A DNA stretch of 64,000 nt from Thermoleophilia bacterium SCSIO 60948 (GTDB lineage: Bacteria; Actinomycetota; Thermoleophilia; Solirubrobacterales; 70-9). The stretch's first letter is position 1; each line of letters opens with the position of its first letter. The DNA is taken from contig CP053031.1 of NCBI GenBank assembly GCA_021496505.1, positions 1,178,001-1,242,000 on the forward strand, in the 5' to 3' direction. Below are positions 1 through 5,512 of the stretch, piece by piece. Made by a program: the position numbers and the translations under genes. The notes beneath the pieces were generated by a model, which worked only from the letters and a program-made list of their open reading frames with translations, was not told the origin of the DNA and made no database searches.

Positions 1-918
1 GTCCCAGTCGATCATCGGCCCGATCGGGACGAACCGCGTCGGATTGATCTGCGGGTGGGTCGTGTAGTAGTGGAGCTTGATCTGGTCGATGTCGAGCGTC
101 TGGCGGACGCCTGGGATCGACAGCAGATCCCGCGTGTAGTCCCAGAGCCGCGGATAGTCGACGATCCGCCACAGGTTGCACTTGAAGTGCACGTAGTAGA
201 CGGAGTCGAAGCGCACGAGCGTCGTGAACAGGCGCCAGTCCGCGAGGGTCGGCGAATCCCCGATGAGGAAGCGACGGTCGGCGAGCCGGCGCTCGAGCGA
301 GTCGAGCTCCTCGAAGAGCGGACCGGCGGCGGCCTCGTATGCCGACTGTGAGCCTGCGAAGCCCGCCCGGTAGACGCCGTTGTTGACGCGCTCGTAGACC
401 CGCCGGTTGGTCTCGTCGATCTCCTCGCGATGCTCGGCGGGGTAGAGGTCGAGCCCCGGGTTCTCGGCCCATTCGTCCCAGGCCGAGTTCAGCATCACGA
501 TCACGTCGGCCGATTCGTTGTTGACGATCCGGCCCGTCTCGCGGTCCCAGAGGACCGGCACGTTCCAGCGACCCTCGTAGTCGGACGCCGTGGCGTCGTA
601 GGCCTCTGACAGGTAGGAGAACCCGTTGACGGGGTCCTCCTGACCGCCGTTCTCCTCGCGGAAGGTCCAGCCGCGCTCGTCGCGGTAGGGATCGACGAAC
701 GACATGGAGACGACGTCTCCGAGTCCCTTGAGCTCGCGGACGATGACCGCCCGGTGAGCCCACGGACAGGCCGCGCACACATACAGGTGGTAGCGGCCCG
801 GCTCAGCCTTGAAGCCTGTCGAGCCGTCGGCCGAGACCCACTCGCGAAGCGAAGCGGTCTCCCGCACCCACTCGCCGGACTCGGAGGTCTTAAAGACGTC
901 TCGTTCGGCGGTGGTCAT
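1..918 (-). CDS. Glutathionyl-hydroquinone reductase (Xi-class glutathione S-transferase), C-terminus cut off by the window edge
   Basis: Starts at the ATG on 918-916 and runs in frame to base 1 without a stop, giving 306 codons of a family usually around 320-330 residues. The thioredoxin-like N-domain carries the hallmark CPWAHR with catalytic Cys at about residue 51, which is typical of Xi-class GSTs (YqjG/PcpF type). The all-alpha C-domain follows with the family-typical FLIGDSPTLADWRLF stretch. Known role of the family: glutathione- or thiol-dependent reduction of glutathionyl-(hydro)quinones in the cytosol. Actinobacteria generally use mycothiol, so the natural thiol may differ; that is inference. 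Upstream 919-1104 is non-coding with nothing recognised. Confidence 0.9.
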   Translation of the reverse strand, partial: MTTAERDVFKTSESGEWVRETASLREWVSADGSTGFKAEPGRYHLYVCAACPWAHRAVIVRELKGLGDVVSMSFVDPYRDERGWTFREENGGQEDPVNGFSYLSEAYDATASDYEGRWNVPVLWDRETGRIVNNESADVIVMLNSAWDEWAENPGLDLYPAEHREEIDETNRRVYERVNNGVYRAGFAGSQSAYEAAAGPLFEELDSLERRLADRRFLIGDSPTLADWRLFTTLVRFDSVYYVHFKCNLWRIVDYPRLWDYTRDLLSIPGVRQTLDIDQIKLHYYTTHPQINPTRFVPIGPMIDWD

Positions 919-1104
919 CGCCCGGCGACGCTAGCAGCGGCGCGTCGGGGGCTCGCCCGCGTCCGGCACGCGGCGCAAACCGACCGCTTCTACCTGGGCC
1001 CCGTGCGATCGCATCAAGAGGGGTGCGCGAATCGGCTCGAACCGGACCTGAAGACGACCCAAACTGCGCGCCACGCCCGCGCGGATTCCCTGCAAAGTCG
1101 GTGA

Positions 1105-1878
1105 ATGCACCAGCAAGAGACGCGGACGAGGGTCCAATCCCTGCTTGCTTCCGGGATGAACGATTGTGCCGTCTCGCGCGAGACCGGCATCCCGCGATCA
1201 ACGGTTCGTGAGATGCGTCTGGAGGCCGAGGGCCGGCCTCGGTACGAGAAGCGCGTCGAGCGGGAGCGGTGTCCCCGCTGCTGGGCCTCGTCCAAGCCCA
1301 TCCGTTTCGGGCCCGCGGACTACGCACAGCTTCTCGGCCTCTACCTCGGCGATGGGTGCATCTCACGGCAGGGCCGCACGTTCAGGCTCCGTATCGCCCT
1401 CGACGCGGCCTACCCCGAGATCGTCTCCGCGACGGCCGAGCTTCTCCGGCGCGGCTTTCCGGCGAACCCGGTCGCGGAGGTCCGAGGCTCAAAGGGGAAT
1501 TACATCTCGGTATCCGTCCACTGCGCTCACCTGCCTTGCCTGCTCCCCCAGCACGGGCCGGGTAGGAAGCACGAGCGCGACCTATCGCTCGAGGCTTGGC
1601 AGTCCGCACTGCTCGAGGAGCATCCATGGTCCTTCCTGTGCGGCTGTATCTGGAGCGACGGTTGCTCCTTCGTCAATCGCACAGGGCGATACGAGTACCT
1701 CGCGTACGGATTCGCGAACCGCTCGGAGCAGATCGCGTCTCTCTTCGAACAGTCGTGCGACCGCGTGGGTGTTCGTTGCCGCAAGACGTACTCCGCGACA
1801 ACGGGCCTCTGGCAGATCCGCGTCAATCGTCGGGGCGACGTCGCGCGCTTCCTCCGCCACGTGGGGAGAAAGGCGTGA
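1105..1878 (+). CDS. LAGLIDADG-type homing-endonuclease-like protein with N-terminal helix-turn-helix
   Basis: A 257-residue protein. Residues about 10-42 look like a Hin/resolvase-type helix-turn-helix (MNDCAVSRETGIPRSTV). A CPRC pair at 56-59 may bind zinc. Two LAGLIDADG-like motifs follow, LLGLYLGDG at about 77-85 and FLCGCIWSDG at about 177-186, each ending in the acidic residue expected for metal binding, so the single chain would form a pseudo-dimeric nuclease core. It is free-standing, not inside an intein or intron that I can see, and ends 23 bp before tRNA-Leu. Such HTH-LAGLIDADG proteins are known in actinobacteria, where their activity is mostly untested. No clear Shine-Dalgarno precedes the ATG. 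Confidence 0.72.
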   Translation: MHQQETRTRVQSLLASGMNDCAVSRETGIPRSTVREMRLEAEGRPRYEKRVERERCPRCWASSKPIRFGPADYAQLLGLYLGDGCISRQGRTFRLRIALDAAYPEIVSATAELLRRGFPANPVAEVRGSKGNYISVSVHCAHLPCLLPQHGPGRKHERDLSLEAWQSALLEEHPWSFLCGCIWSDGCSFVNRTGRYEYLAYGFANRSEQIASLFEQSCDRVGVRCRKTYSATTGLWQIRVNRRGDVARFLRHVGRKA

Positions 1879-1901
1879 TCATCGATAAATTGACCCAGTC
1901 T

Positions 1902-1986
1902 GCGGCTGTGGCGGAATTCGGCAGACGCGCCAGCTTCAGGTGCTGGTGGGGGAAACCCCGTGGAGGTTCGAGTCCTCTCAGCCGCA
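1902..1986 (+). tRNA. tRNA-Leu (anticodon CAG)
   Basis: An 85-nt class II tRNA. The acceptor arms GCGGCTG (1902-1908) and CAGCCGC (1979-1985) pair fully, with discriminator A at 1986. The anticodon stem CCAGC/GCTGG encloses the loop TTCAGGT, so the anticodon is CAG (1937-1939). The long variable arm is typical of tRNA-Leu, and the T-arm contains GTTCGAGTC. No CCA is encoded. It decodes CUG, a preferred Leu codon at this GC content. Confidence 0.96.
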
Positions 1987-2037
1987 TCGAAATTCGGGAC
2001 TCCATCCCGTATCGCGTTGCTATCCTGATCGGTCCCT

Positions 2038-2110
2038 GCCGCTATCGTCTAGGGGACTAGGACGCCGGATTCTCAGTCCGGAAACCGGGGTTCGAATCCC
2101 CGTAGCGGTG
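2038..2110 (+). tRNA. tRNA-Glu (anticodon CTC)
   Basis: A 73-nt tRNA with acceptor arms GCCGCTA (2038-2044) and TAGCGGT (2103-2109), closed by a G1-U72 wobble pair, and discriminator G. The anticodon stem CCGGA/TCCGG has the loop TTCTCAG, so the anticodon is CTC (2072-2074). The T-arm contains GGTTCGAATCC. Its 3' end is the integration site of the island to the right; the tRNA itself is intact. Confidence 0.95.
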
Positions 2111-2115
2111 CCTCT
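2091..2115 (+). other. Left attachment core (attL) at the 3' end of tRNA-Glu
   Basis: These 25 bases, covering the T-loop to just past the 3' end of tRNA-Glu, recur exactly at 5370-5394. They begin TTCGAATCCCCG and end GCGGTGCCTCT. A duplicated tRNA 3' end is the standard footprint of integration by a tyrosine recombinase. The match ends sharply: a G precedes the left copy and an A the right, and the base after the copies differs (C against G). Confidence 0.88.
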
Positions 2116-2160
2116 CGATCCGGCTTTCTGACGCCGGATTCTGCTTCTTAGAGGCGCTAA

Positions 2161-2182
2161 TGCGCCAGTCCATGCGCCAGTC
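2161..2182 (+). repeat. Paired TGCGCCAGTC repeats, left end of island (possible integrase arm sites)
   Basis: TGCGCCAGTC occurs at 2161-2170 and again at 2173-2182, a 12-bp period. The same motif, in the same orientation and as a pair, recurs at 5234-5254 near the right end. Paired direct repeats flanking both sides of an integrated element resemble arm-type binding sites of tyrosine recombinases. That role is inferred. Confidence 0.55.
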
Positions 2183-2404
2183 GGGGGCCGGATGTAGGGG
2201 AATCAAGCGCAAAGGCGCGTCGAGGACTCCGGCGGTGGAGAGTCATGCGACCCCGCCCCCCTTCCGGTAGGCAATCGAGCCGCCCGATGCCCCCTCACAA
2301 CGGACGCGCACGCTCGCTACACCCTGAAATACGGCACGGAAGTCCGAACGGGCGTTGAGACTTTGATCCCGGCAGGCGGCAATCTGAGAGCGCGACTTCA
2401 GCGA

Positions 2405-3757
2405 CTAAGAGTCGAGATCGAGGCGTTCCAACGCGGGCAAGTAGCCCTCGGAGAATGTCGGAAATTGAGCCACGGTGTCTTTCAGGACCGCGATCGGAAT
2501 TTGAGCCTTCACGGCAAGGACAGCTTGATGAATCCACTCGCCCGCTAGTGGACCGACCGCCCACGCCCCGACCAACACGCGCCGCTCGCGATCGGCGATC
2601 ACCCCAACCTCGCCGCCTACTCCCTCGCCGAACGTCTCCGTCCTGGCAACGCTCATAAGGTCTGCCCGACCCTCGCTCGTCTTGACGCCATGCTCGCGCG
2701 CCTGAGCCGCTGTCATTCCCACGGCTGCGATCTCGGGGTCGGAGAAGACGACGCGAGGGATCGCCGTGTAGTCGGCCTGGACTGCCTCCCCCGCGATGTC
2801 GTCGCACGCAACACGCGCCTGATACTTCCCGGTATGCGTGAACAGCGAGACGCCAGTCACGTCGCCGATCGCCCAGACACCTTCCGTAACTCGGCAGCGA
2901 TCGTCAACCGGAATCCCCCCGCGCTCGCCTAGCTCCACGCCCAGCACGTCGAGTCCCAGATCGCGGGCGCGAGGCCGTCTGCCGGTCGCGACGATGATCC
3001 GCTCCGCCGAGACACTCGTGCCCGATTCGAGCCGAAGCGTCTGACGACCGGCATCCCCCGTCGCCGCAACCGCCTTCTCTCCGACACGAACCTCGATTCC
3101 GTCTTCCTTCAAGGCGTCCTCGATCAACTCGCTGACGCGTGGCTCCTCTCGATCGATCAGCCGCTCAGCGCCCTGAACGATCGTCACGTCGGCTCCGTAT
3201 CGCCGAAGCATTTGTCCGAGTTCAATCCCGACCGGACCGCCTCCGAGGACAACCACGTCGCGCGGCATTTCCGAGAGAGTGGTCGCCTCTCGGTTGGTCC
3301 AGAAGTCGATCTGATCGAGGCCCTCGATCTGCGGAGCCATCGGATCGCTGCCGGTCGCGACGATGATGCGCTCGCTTGTCAGTCGCTCACCGCCTACCTC
3401 AACGGTGCCGGGGGAGACAAACCGAGCCTCTCCCTTGTAGACGGAGACGCCGCTGTCTTCATAGCCCTTGACCGCGCCCGAGTCATCCAGGTTTCGCACC
3501 ATGTAATCCCGGTACTTGACGATCTCAGCCCACCTTGCCTCCGGCTCCGTTAAGCCCGGCGCGCGTATTGCCTCCGCCCGTACCTCCGGCGGTCGCAGGA
3601 GCGTCTTTGACGGGATGCACGCCCAGTACGCGCACTCGCCGCCGACCATCTCGCGCTCGACCAGCGCCGTGTTCAAGCCGCGTTTTGACAGCCGCGAGGT
3701 CGCAACCTCGCCTGCTGGGCCAGCGCCGATCACGATCGCGTCGTAGTGACGACTCAT
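2405..3757 (-). CDS. FAD-dependent pyridine-nucleotide disulfide oxidoreductase, mercuric-reductase-like (class I)
   Basis: A 450-residue flavoprotein. An N-terminal FAD site VIGAGPAG is followed by the redox-active disulfide motif GGECAYWACIPSK (Cys about 42 and 47), an NAD(P) site with VVLGGGPVGIELG, and an ATGRRPR segment with an AIGDVTG FAD motif. The overall layout is that of dihydrolipoamide dehydrogenase and MerA. It lacks the N-terminal HMA domain and C-terminal vicinal Cys pair of classic MerA, and the usual HTHPTxSE end reads AQFPTFSE, so the catalytic His is replaced. Its start overlaps the upstream stop by 4 nt (ATGA). Context suggests metal or organomercurial reduction; the substrate is unproven. 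Confidence 0.85.
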   Translation of the reverse strand: MSRHYDAIVIGAGPAGEVATSRLSKRGLNTALVEREMVGGECAYWACIPSKTLLRPPEVRAEAIRAPGLTEPEARWAEIVKYRDYMVRNLDDSGAVKGYEDSGVSVYKGEARFVSPGTVEVGGERLTSERIIVATGSDPMAPQIEGLDQIDFWTNREATTLSEMPRDVVVLGGGPVGIELGQMLRRYGADVTIVQGAERLIDREEPRVSELIEDALKEDGIEVRVGEKAVAATGDAGRQTLRLESGTSVSAERIIVATGRRPRARDLGLDVLGVELGERGGIPVDDRCRVTEGVWAIGDVTGVSLFTHTGKYQARVACDDIAGEAVQADYTAIPRVVFSDPEIAAVGMTAAQAREHGVKTSEGRADLMSVARTETFGEGVGGEVGVIADRERRVLVGAWAVGPLAGEWIHQAVLAVKAQIPIAVLKDTVAQFPTFSEGYLPALERLDLDS

Positions 3758-4080
3758 TGCGGCGACTCGGAGCGTTGTCGGCGCAGCGCGTCCACGAGCC
3801 ACGCTTGCGGTGGGATGCCGGACGTTCCCTGCGCGGAGCGATACAGGCGGCACTTCAACCCGAAGTCGCTGCGATCACCCGCACCGGGGTCGATGTCCTC
3901 GCCGTTGATCCGAACACTCGGGGAGCCGAGGAACCCTTCGGCCTCCGCTGCTTCGAGAGTCTCGACGCGGCGAAGCTCGACCTCATCCTCAAAGCCCTCG
4001 CGCTTCAGCGCCGCGCGAAGCTCCGGTAGCAGCGCCTTGTAGCTCGGGCAGCCATCGAAGTAAAGAAGCTCGACCCTCAT
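3754..4080 (-). CDS. Thioredoxin-like Cys protein of the mer-like operon
   Basis: A 108-residue cytosolic protein with a short beta-strand start (MRVELLYFDGCPSY), a single Cys in the place of a thioredoxin active site, and a FLGSPSVRINGEDIDP segment resembling the cis-Pro face of thioredoxin folds. A further Cys lies in GLKCRLY. Small proteins of this kind are, to my recollection, found beside mer and organomercurial genes in actinobacteria. A role in passing a metal or thiol to the next enzyme is inferred. It is coupled by ATGA overlaps on both sides, so it is translated together with its neighbours. Confidence 0.75.
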   Translation of the reverse strand: MRVELLYFDGCPSYKALLPELRAALKREGFEDEVELRRVETLEAAEAEGFLGSPSVRINGEDIDPGAGDRSDFGLKCRLYRSAQGTSGIPPQAWLVDALRRQRSESPQ

Positions 4081-4400
4081 CCGGCCAACCTCGCGAGTAG
4101 ATCGTCCGGGCGCTTTCGGAACTCCTCGGTGCAACAGGGACAGCGACAGAAATGGACCTCCATGTCTCCATGAGTGATCGAGACGGTGAGATGTTTCGGC
4201 TTCTCAGCAAGGCAGGTCGGGCAGACGATCCAGTCTCGAACCTCCGCTAGATACTCGTCCGGCTTTTCGCGAAATGCCTCAACGCAACCGGCGCAGCAGA
4301 ACAACAACTCCTCACCCCGGTATTCGAGACGATCAGCCTCCTCGCGCTTGATCCCGAGCCGCACGAGCGAGCAGCCGCAGGTGGGACAGATAGGACTCAT
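4077..4400 (-). CDS. Cys-rich tandem YHS/TRASH-like metal-binding protein
   Basis: A 107-residue protein made of two similar Cys modules. Module 1 has CPTCGC near the start and FCCAGCVEAFREKPDEYL around residues 34-51. Module 2 has CPTC and FCRCPCCTEEFRKRPDDLL near the end. The aromatic-Cys-(x)2-3-Cys then FxxxPxxY/L pattern is that of YHS/TRASH-type metal-binding domains. No signal peptide or membrane segment is visible, so a cytosolic metal chaperone or sensor role is plausible. It sits between the membrane protein and the thioredoxin-like gene with 4-nt overlaps on both sides. The start has GGAGG just upstream. Confidence 0.72.
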   Translation of the reverse strand: MSPICPTCGCSLVRLGIKREEADRLEYRGEELLFCCAGCVEAFREKPDEYLAEVRDWIVCPTCLAEKPKHLTVSITHGDMEVHFCRCPCCTEEFRKRPDDLLARLAG

Positions 4401-4603
4401 TGGCCTCCGCCGTCCGGTGTCTCCTCACGGCGGCGATAAAGCGCGATCGAGATGAGCAGAAGACCGAGGGCGATAACGGCTCCGGTCCATCCGGCGACCA
4501 CGGCGAGGGAAACGCCGCCGATTACCCCGACCACGAGTGGGAGCACGGCGCAGCAGGCAACAACGGCAGCGGCTGTCCCGGCGACAGCGATCGCGTCCCG
4601 CAT
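4397..4603 (-). CDS. Small MerF/MerT-like membrane protein with Cys-Cys pair
   Basis: A 68-residue protein with two predicted membrane helices. The first contains a vicinal Cys pair in AVVACCAVLPLVVGV, the signature placement of MerT/MerF mercury importers. The second is followed by a basic RRRE tail. The ATG at 4603 is preferred over the GTG at 4609 because GGAGG lies 9 nt before the ATG and the ATG overlaps the regulator's stop (TGATG). No MerP-type second pair is present. Function as a Hg(II) or other soft-metal importer is inferred from the motif and the operon. Confidence 0.75.
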   Translation of the reverse strand: MRDAIAVAGTAAAVVACCAVLPLVVGVIGGVSLAVVAGWTGAVIALGLLLISIALYRRREETPDGGGQ

Positions 4604-4968
4604 CAGCACGGACCTCCGTCCACGGTGGAGCAGGCCGCGACGTGTTCCGCATTGTCGGCGAGCAACTGCCGTCCGAGGTCCACAACCTCAGACACCCGCG
4701 CATCTGCCACCCGGTAGTACACGGTCCGATGCTCACGGCGTGTAATGACGAAGCCGCACCATCGAAGACAAGCGAGATGCTTCGACACCTTCGGCTGCGG
4801 AAGACCGAGTCGCTGCACTAACTCGCCCACCGACGCCTCCCCGTCTTGCAGCGCGGCGATCAGTCGCAGACGTGTCGGGTCGCCCAACGCCCGGAAGTAC
4901 TTTGCCGTCAGGTCCAGCGGGGCGGGTTCTGGCTCGATCCGAAACGGGGCTTCCGTAGCAACGGTCAT
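4603..4968 (-). CDS. ArsR-family metalloregulator of the mer-like operon
   Basis: A 121-residue winged-helix repressor. The recognition region reads LGDPTRLRLIAALQDGEASVGELV followed by LGLPQPKVSKHLACLRWCGFV. Candidate metal ligands are two Cys in HLACLRWCGF and two more at the C-terminus (CSTVDGGPC). ArsR-type proteins replace MerR as the mer regulator in streptomycetes, which fits this operon. The start MTVATEAPF at 4968 is chosen because conserved homology begins there; upstream in-frame sequence looks non-coding. An inverted repeat (4972-5007) directly upstream is a candidate operator. Confidence 0.88.
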   Translation of the reverse strand: MTVATEAPFRIEPEPAPLDLTAKYFRALGDPTRLRLIAALQDGEASVGELVQRLGLPQPKVSKHLACLRWCGFVITRREHRTVYYRVADARVSEVVDLGRQLLADNAEHVAACSTVDGGPC

Positions 4969-4971
4969 ATT

Positions 4972-5007
4972 CGGATTAAAGCATGTGAGGCGCGGGGGCC
5001 TAATCCG
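4972..5007. promoter_or_regulatory. Inverted repeat upstream of the arsR-like gene, candidate operator
   Basis: CGGATTA at 4972-4978 is exactly complementary to TAATCCG at 5001-5007, with arm centres 29 bp apart. The left arm lies 3 bp from the regulator start codon, overlapping where transcription would begin. Autoregulation by the ArsR-like protein is the obvious reading, but ArsR sites usually have a shorter spacer, so this could also be two half-sites. Confidence 0.4.
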
Positions 5008-5082
5008 GTCGGACGGCGGAGGGTGCATGTGCGCCGCCGCCTTGCCGCTGTCCGCCCCGAAAGGTGGGGGTTCCCGCCGTAG

Positions 5083-5211
5083 GAGTTCATGGGTCACTCC
5101 ACGATCACCGAGACATTCGACACCTACGGCCATCTCATGCCGGGGAGTCGCGACGAAGTACGGGTCAGGATGGACGCCTACCTCGATCGCAGCGCCGCCG
5201 CTGACGCGTGA
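5083..5211 (+). pseudogene. Truncated tyrosine recombinase (integrase), C-terminal remnant
   Basis: An open stretch of 42 codons starts just after an in-frame TAG (5080-5082) and ends at TGA 5209-5211. It contains FMGHSTITETFDTYGHLMP, the C-terminal box of phage-type integrases: the GH of the LGHxS motif and the nucleophile Tyr of TYGHL are kept. The catalytic Arg, Lys and RHxLR regions are absent upstream in any frame, so the enzyme must be inactive. Its place just inside the right attachment repeat matches an integrase gene next to attP. Confidence 0.8.
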
Positions 5212-5233
5212 TCGTTCGACGCGCGAGAGGCCG

Positions 5234-5254
5234 TGCGCCAGTCGTGCGCCAGCT
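5234..5254 (+). repeat. Paired TGCGCCAGTC/TGCGCCAGCT repeats, right end of island
   Basis: TGCGCCAGTC at 5234-5243 and TGCGCCAGCT at 5245-5254, an 11-bp period, lie just after the integrase remnant and about 115 bp before the right attachment core. They match the pair at 2161-2182 in sequence and orientation. They are possible integrase arm-type sites. Confidence 0.52.
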
Positions 5255-5369
5255 ACTTGCCCTACCGTGCGGCTTCCTGCGCCTGTCGCGCGACGGGCCG
5301 ACCGGACGAATGGCTCGCTTGTGCCGCAGTCAGCCGCAGCGGTCCGCTGCGGCCTGCCGTCCCCCGCAA

Positions 5370-5394
5370 TTCGAATCCCCGTAGCGGTGCCTCT
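5370..5394 (+). other. Right attachment core (attR), duplicated tRNA-Glu 3' end
   Basis: Exact 25-bp copy of 2091-2115, without the rest of a tRNA upstream, so it is not a second tRNA gene. It marks the right border of the island. The stretch from here to 5512 is non-coding and probably carries the promoter of the secreted protein gene at 5513; TATGTAT at 5494-5500 is a weak -10 candidate. Confidence 0.86.
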
Positions 5395-5512
5395 GGATTA
5401 CTCCTACGACGCCCGGGGCGTACGTGCCCGGTCGGGCGCCCCGCGCCGAGCGCGACTCGCTCGCGGGCAAAGCGGCTGTACTCGGTGCCCACTTATGTAT
5501 TGTGCCCCACCA

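Larger units (their letters stand above)
2091..5394. mobile_element. 3.3-kb tRNA-Glu-integrated genomic island with a mercury-resistance-like operon
   Basis: The island is delimited by the 25-bp direct repeat. It holds a five-gene minus-strand operon with mer-like content and the C-terminal remnant of a tyrosine recombinase near the right end. A pair of TGCGCCAGTC-type repeats sits inside each boundary. Several stretches look less GC-rich than the surroundings. The integrase is truncated and no replication or transfer genes are present, so the element appears fixed and non-autonomous. The left end, 2116-2404, is non-coding apart from the repeats and a 13-bp copy (2130-2142) of part of the tRNA-Glu anticodon arm (2061-2073). 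Confidence 0.82.

Noticed and set aside
2405-3757. Naming the oxidoreductase merA
   Set aside because: The HMA domain, C-terminal Cys pair and catalytic His of MerA are absent; only family level is safe.
5370-5394. A second tRNA-Glu near 5.37 kb
   Set aside because: Only the T-loop and 3' acceptor bases match; no D-arm or anticodon arm lies upstream. It is the right attachment repeat.
4745-5512. Long N-terminal extension of the secreted protein at 5513 back to 4745
   Set aside because: The upstream frame crosses the arsR-like gene, the integrase remnant and the attachment repeat, and its sequence is Arg/Ser-rich shadow; the signal peptide starts at 5513.
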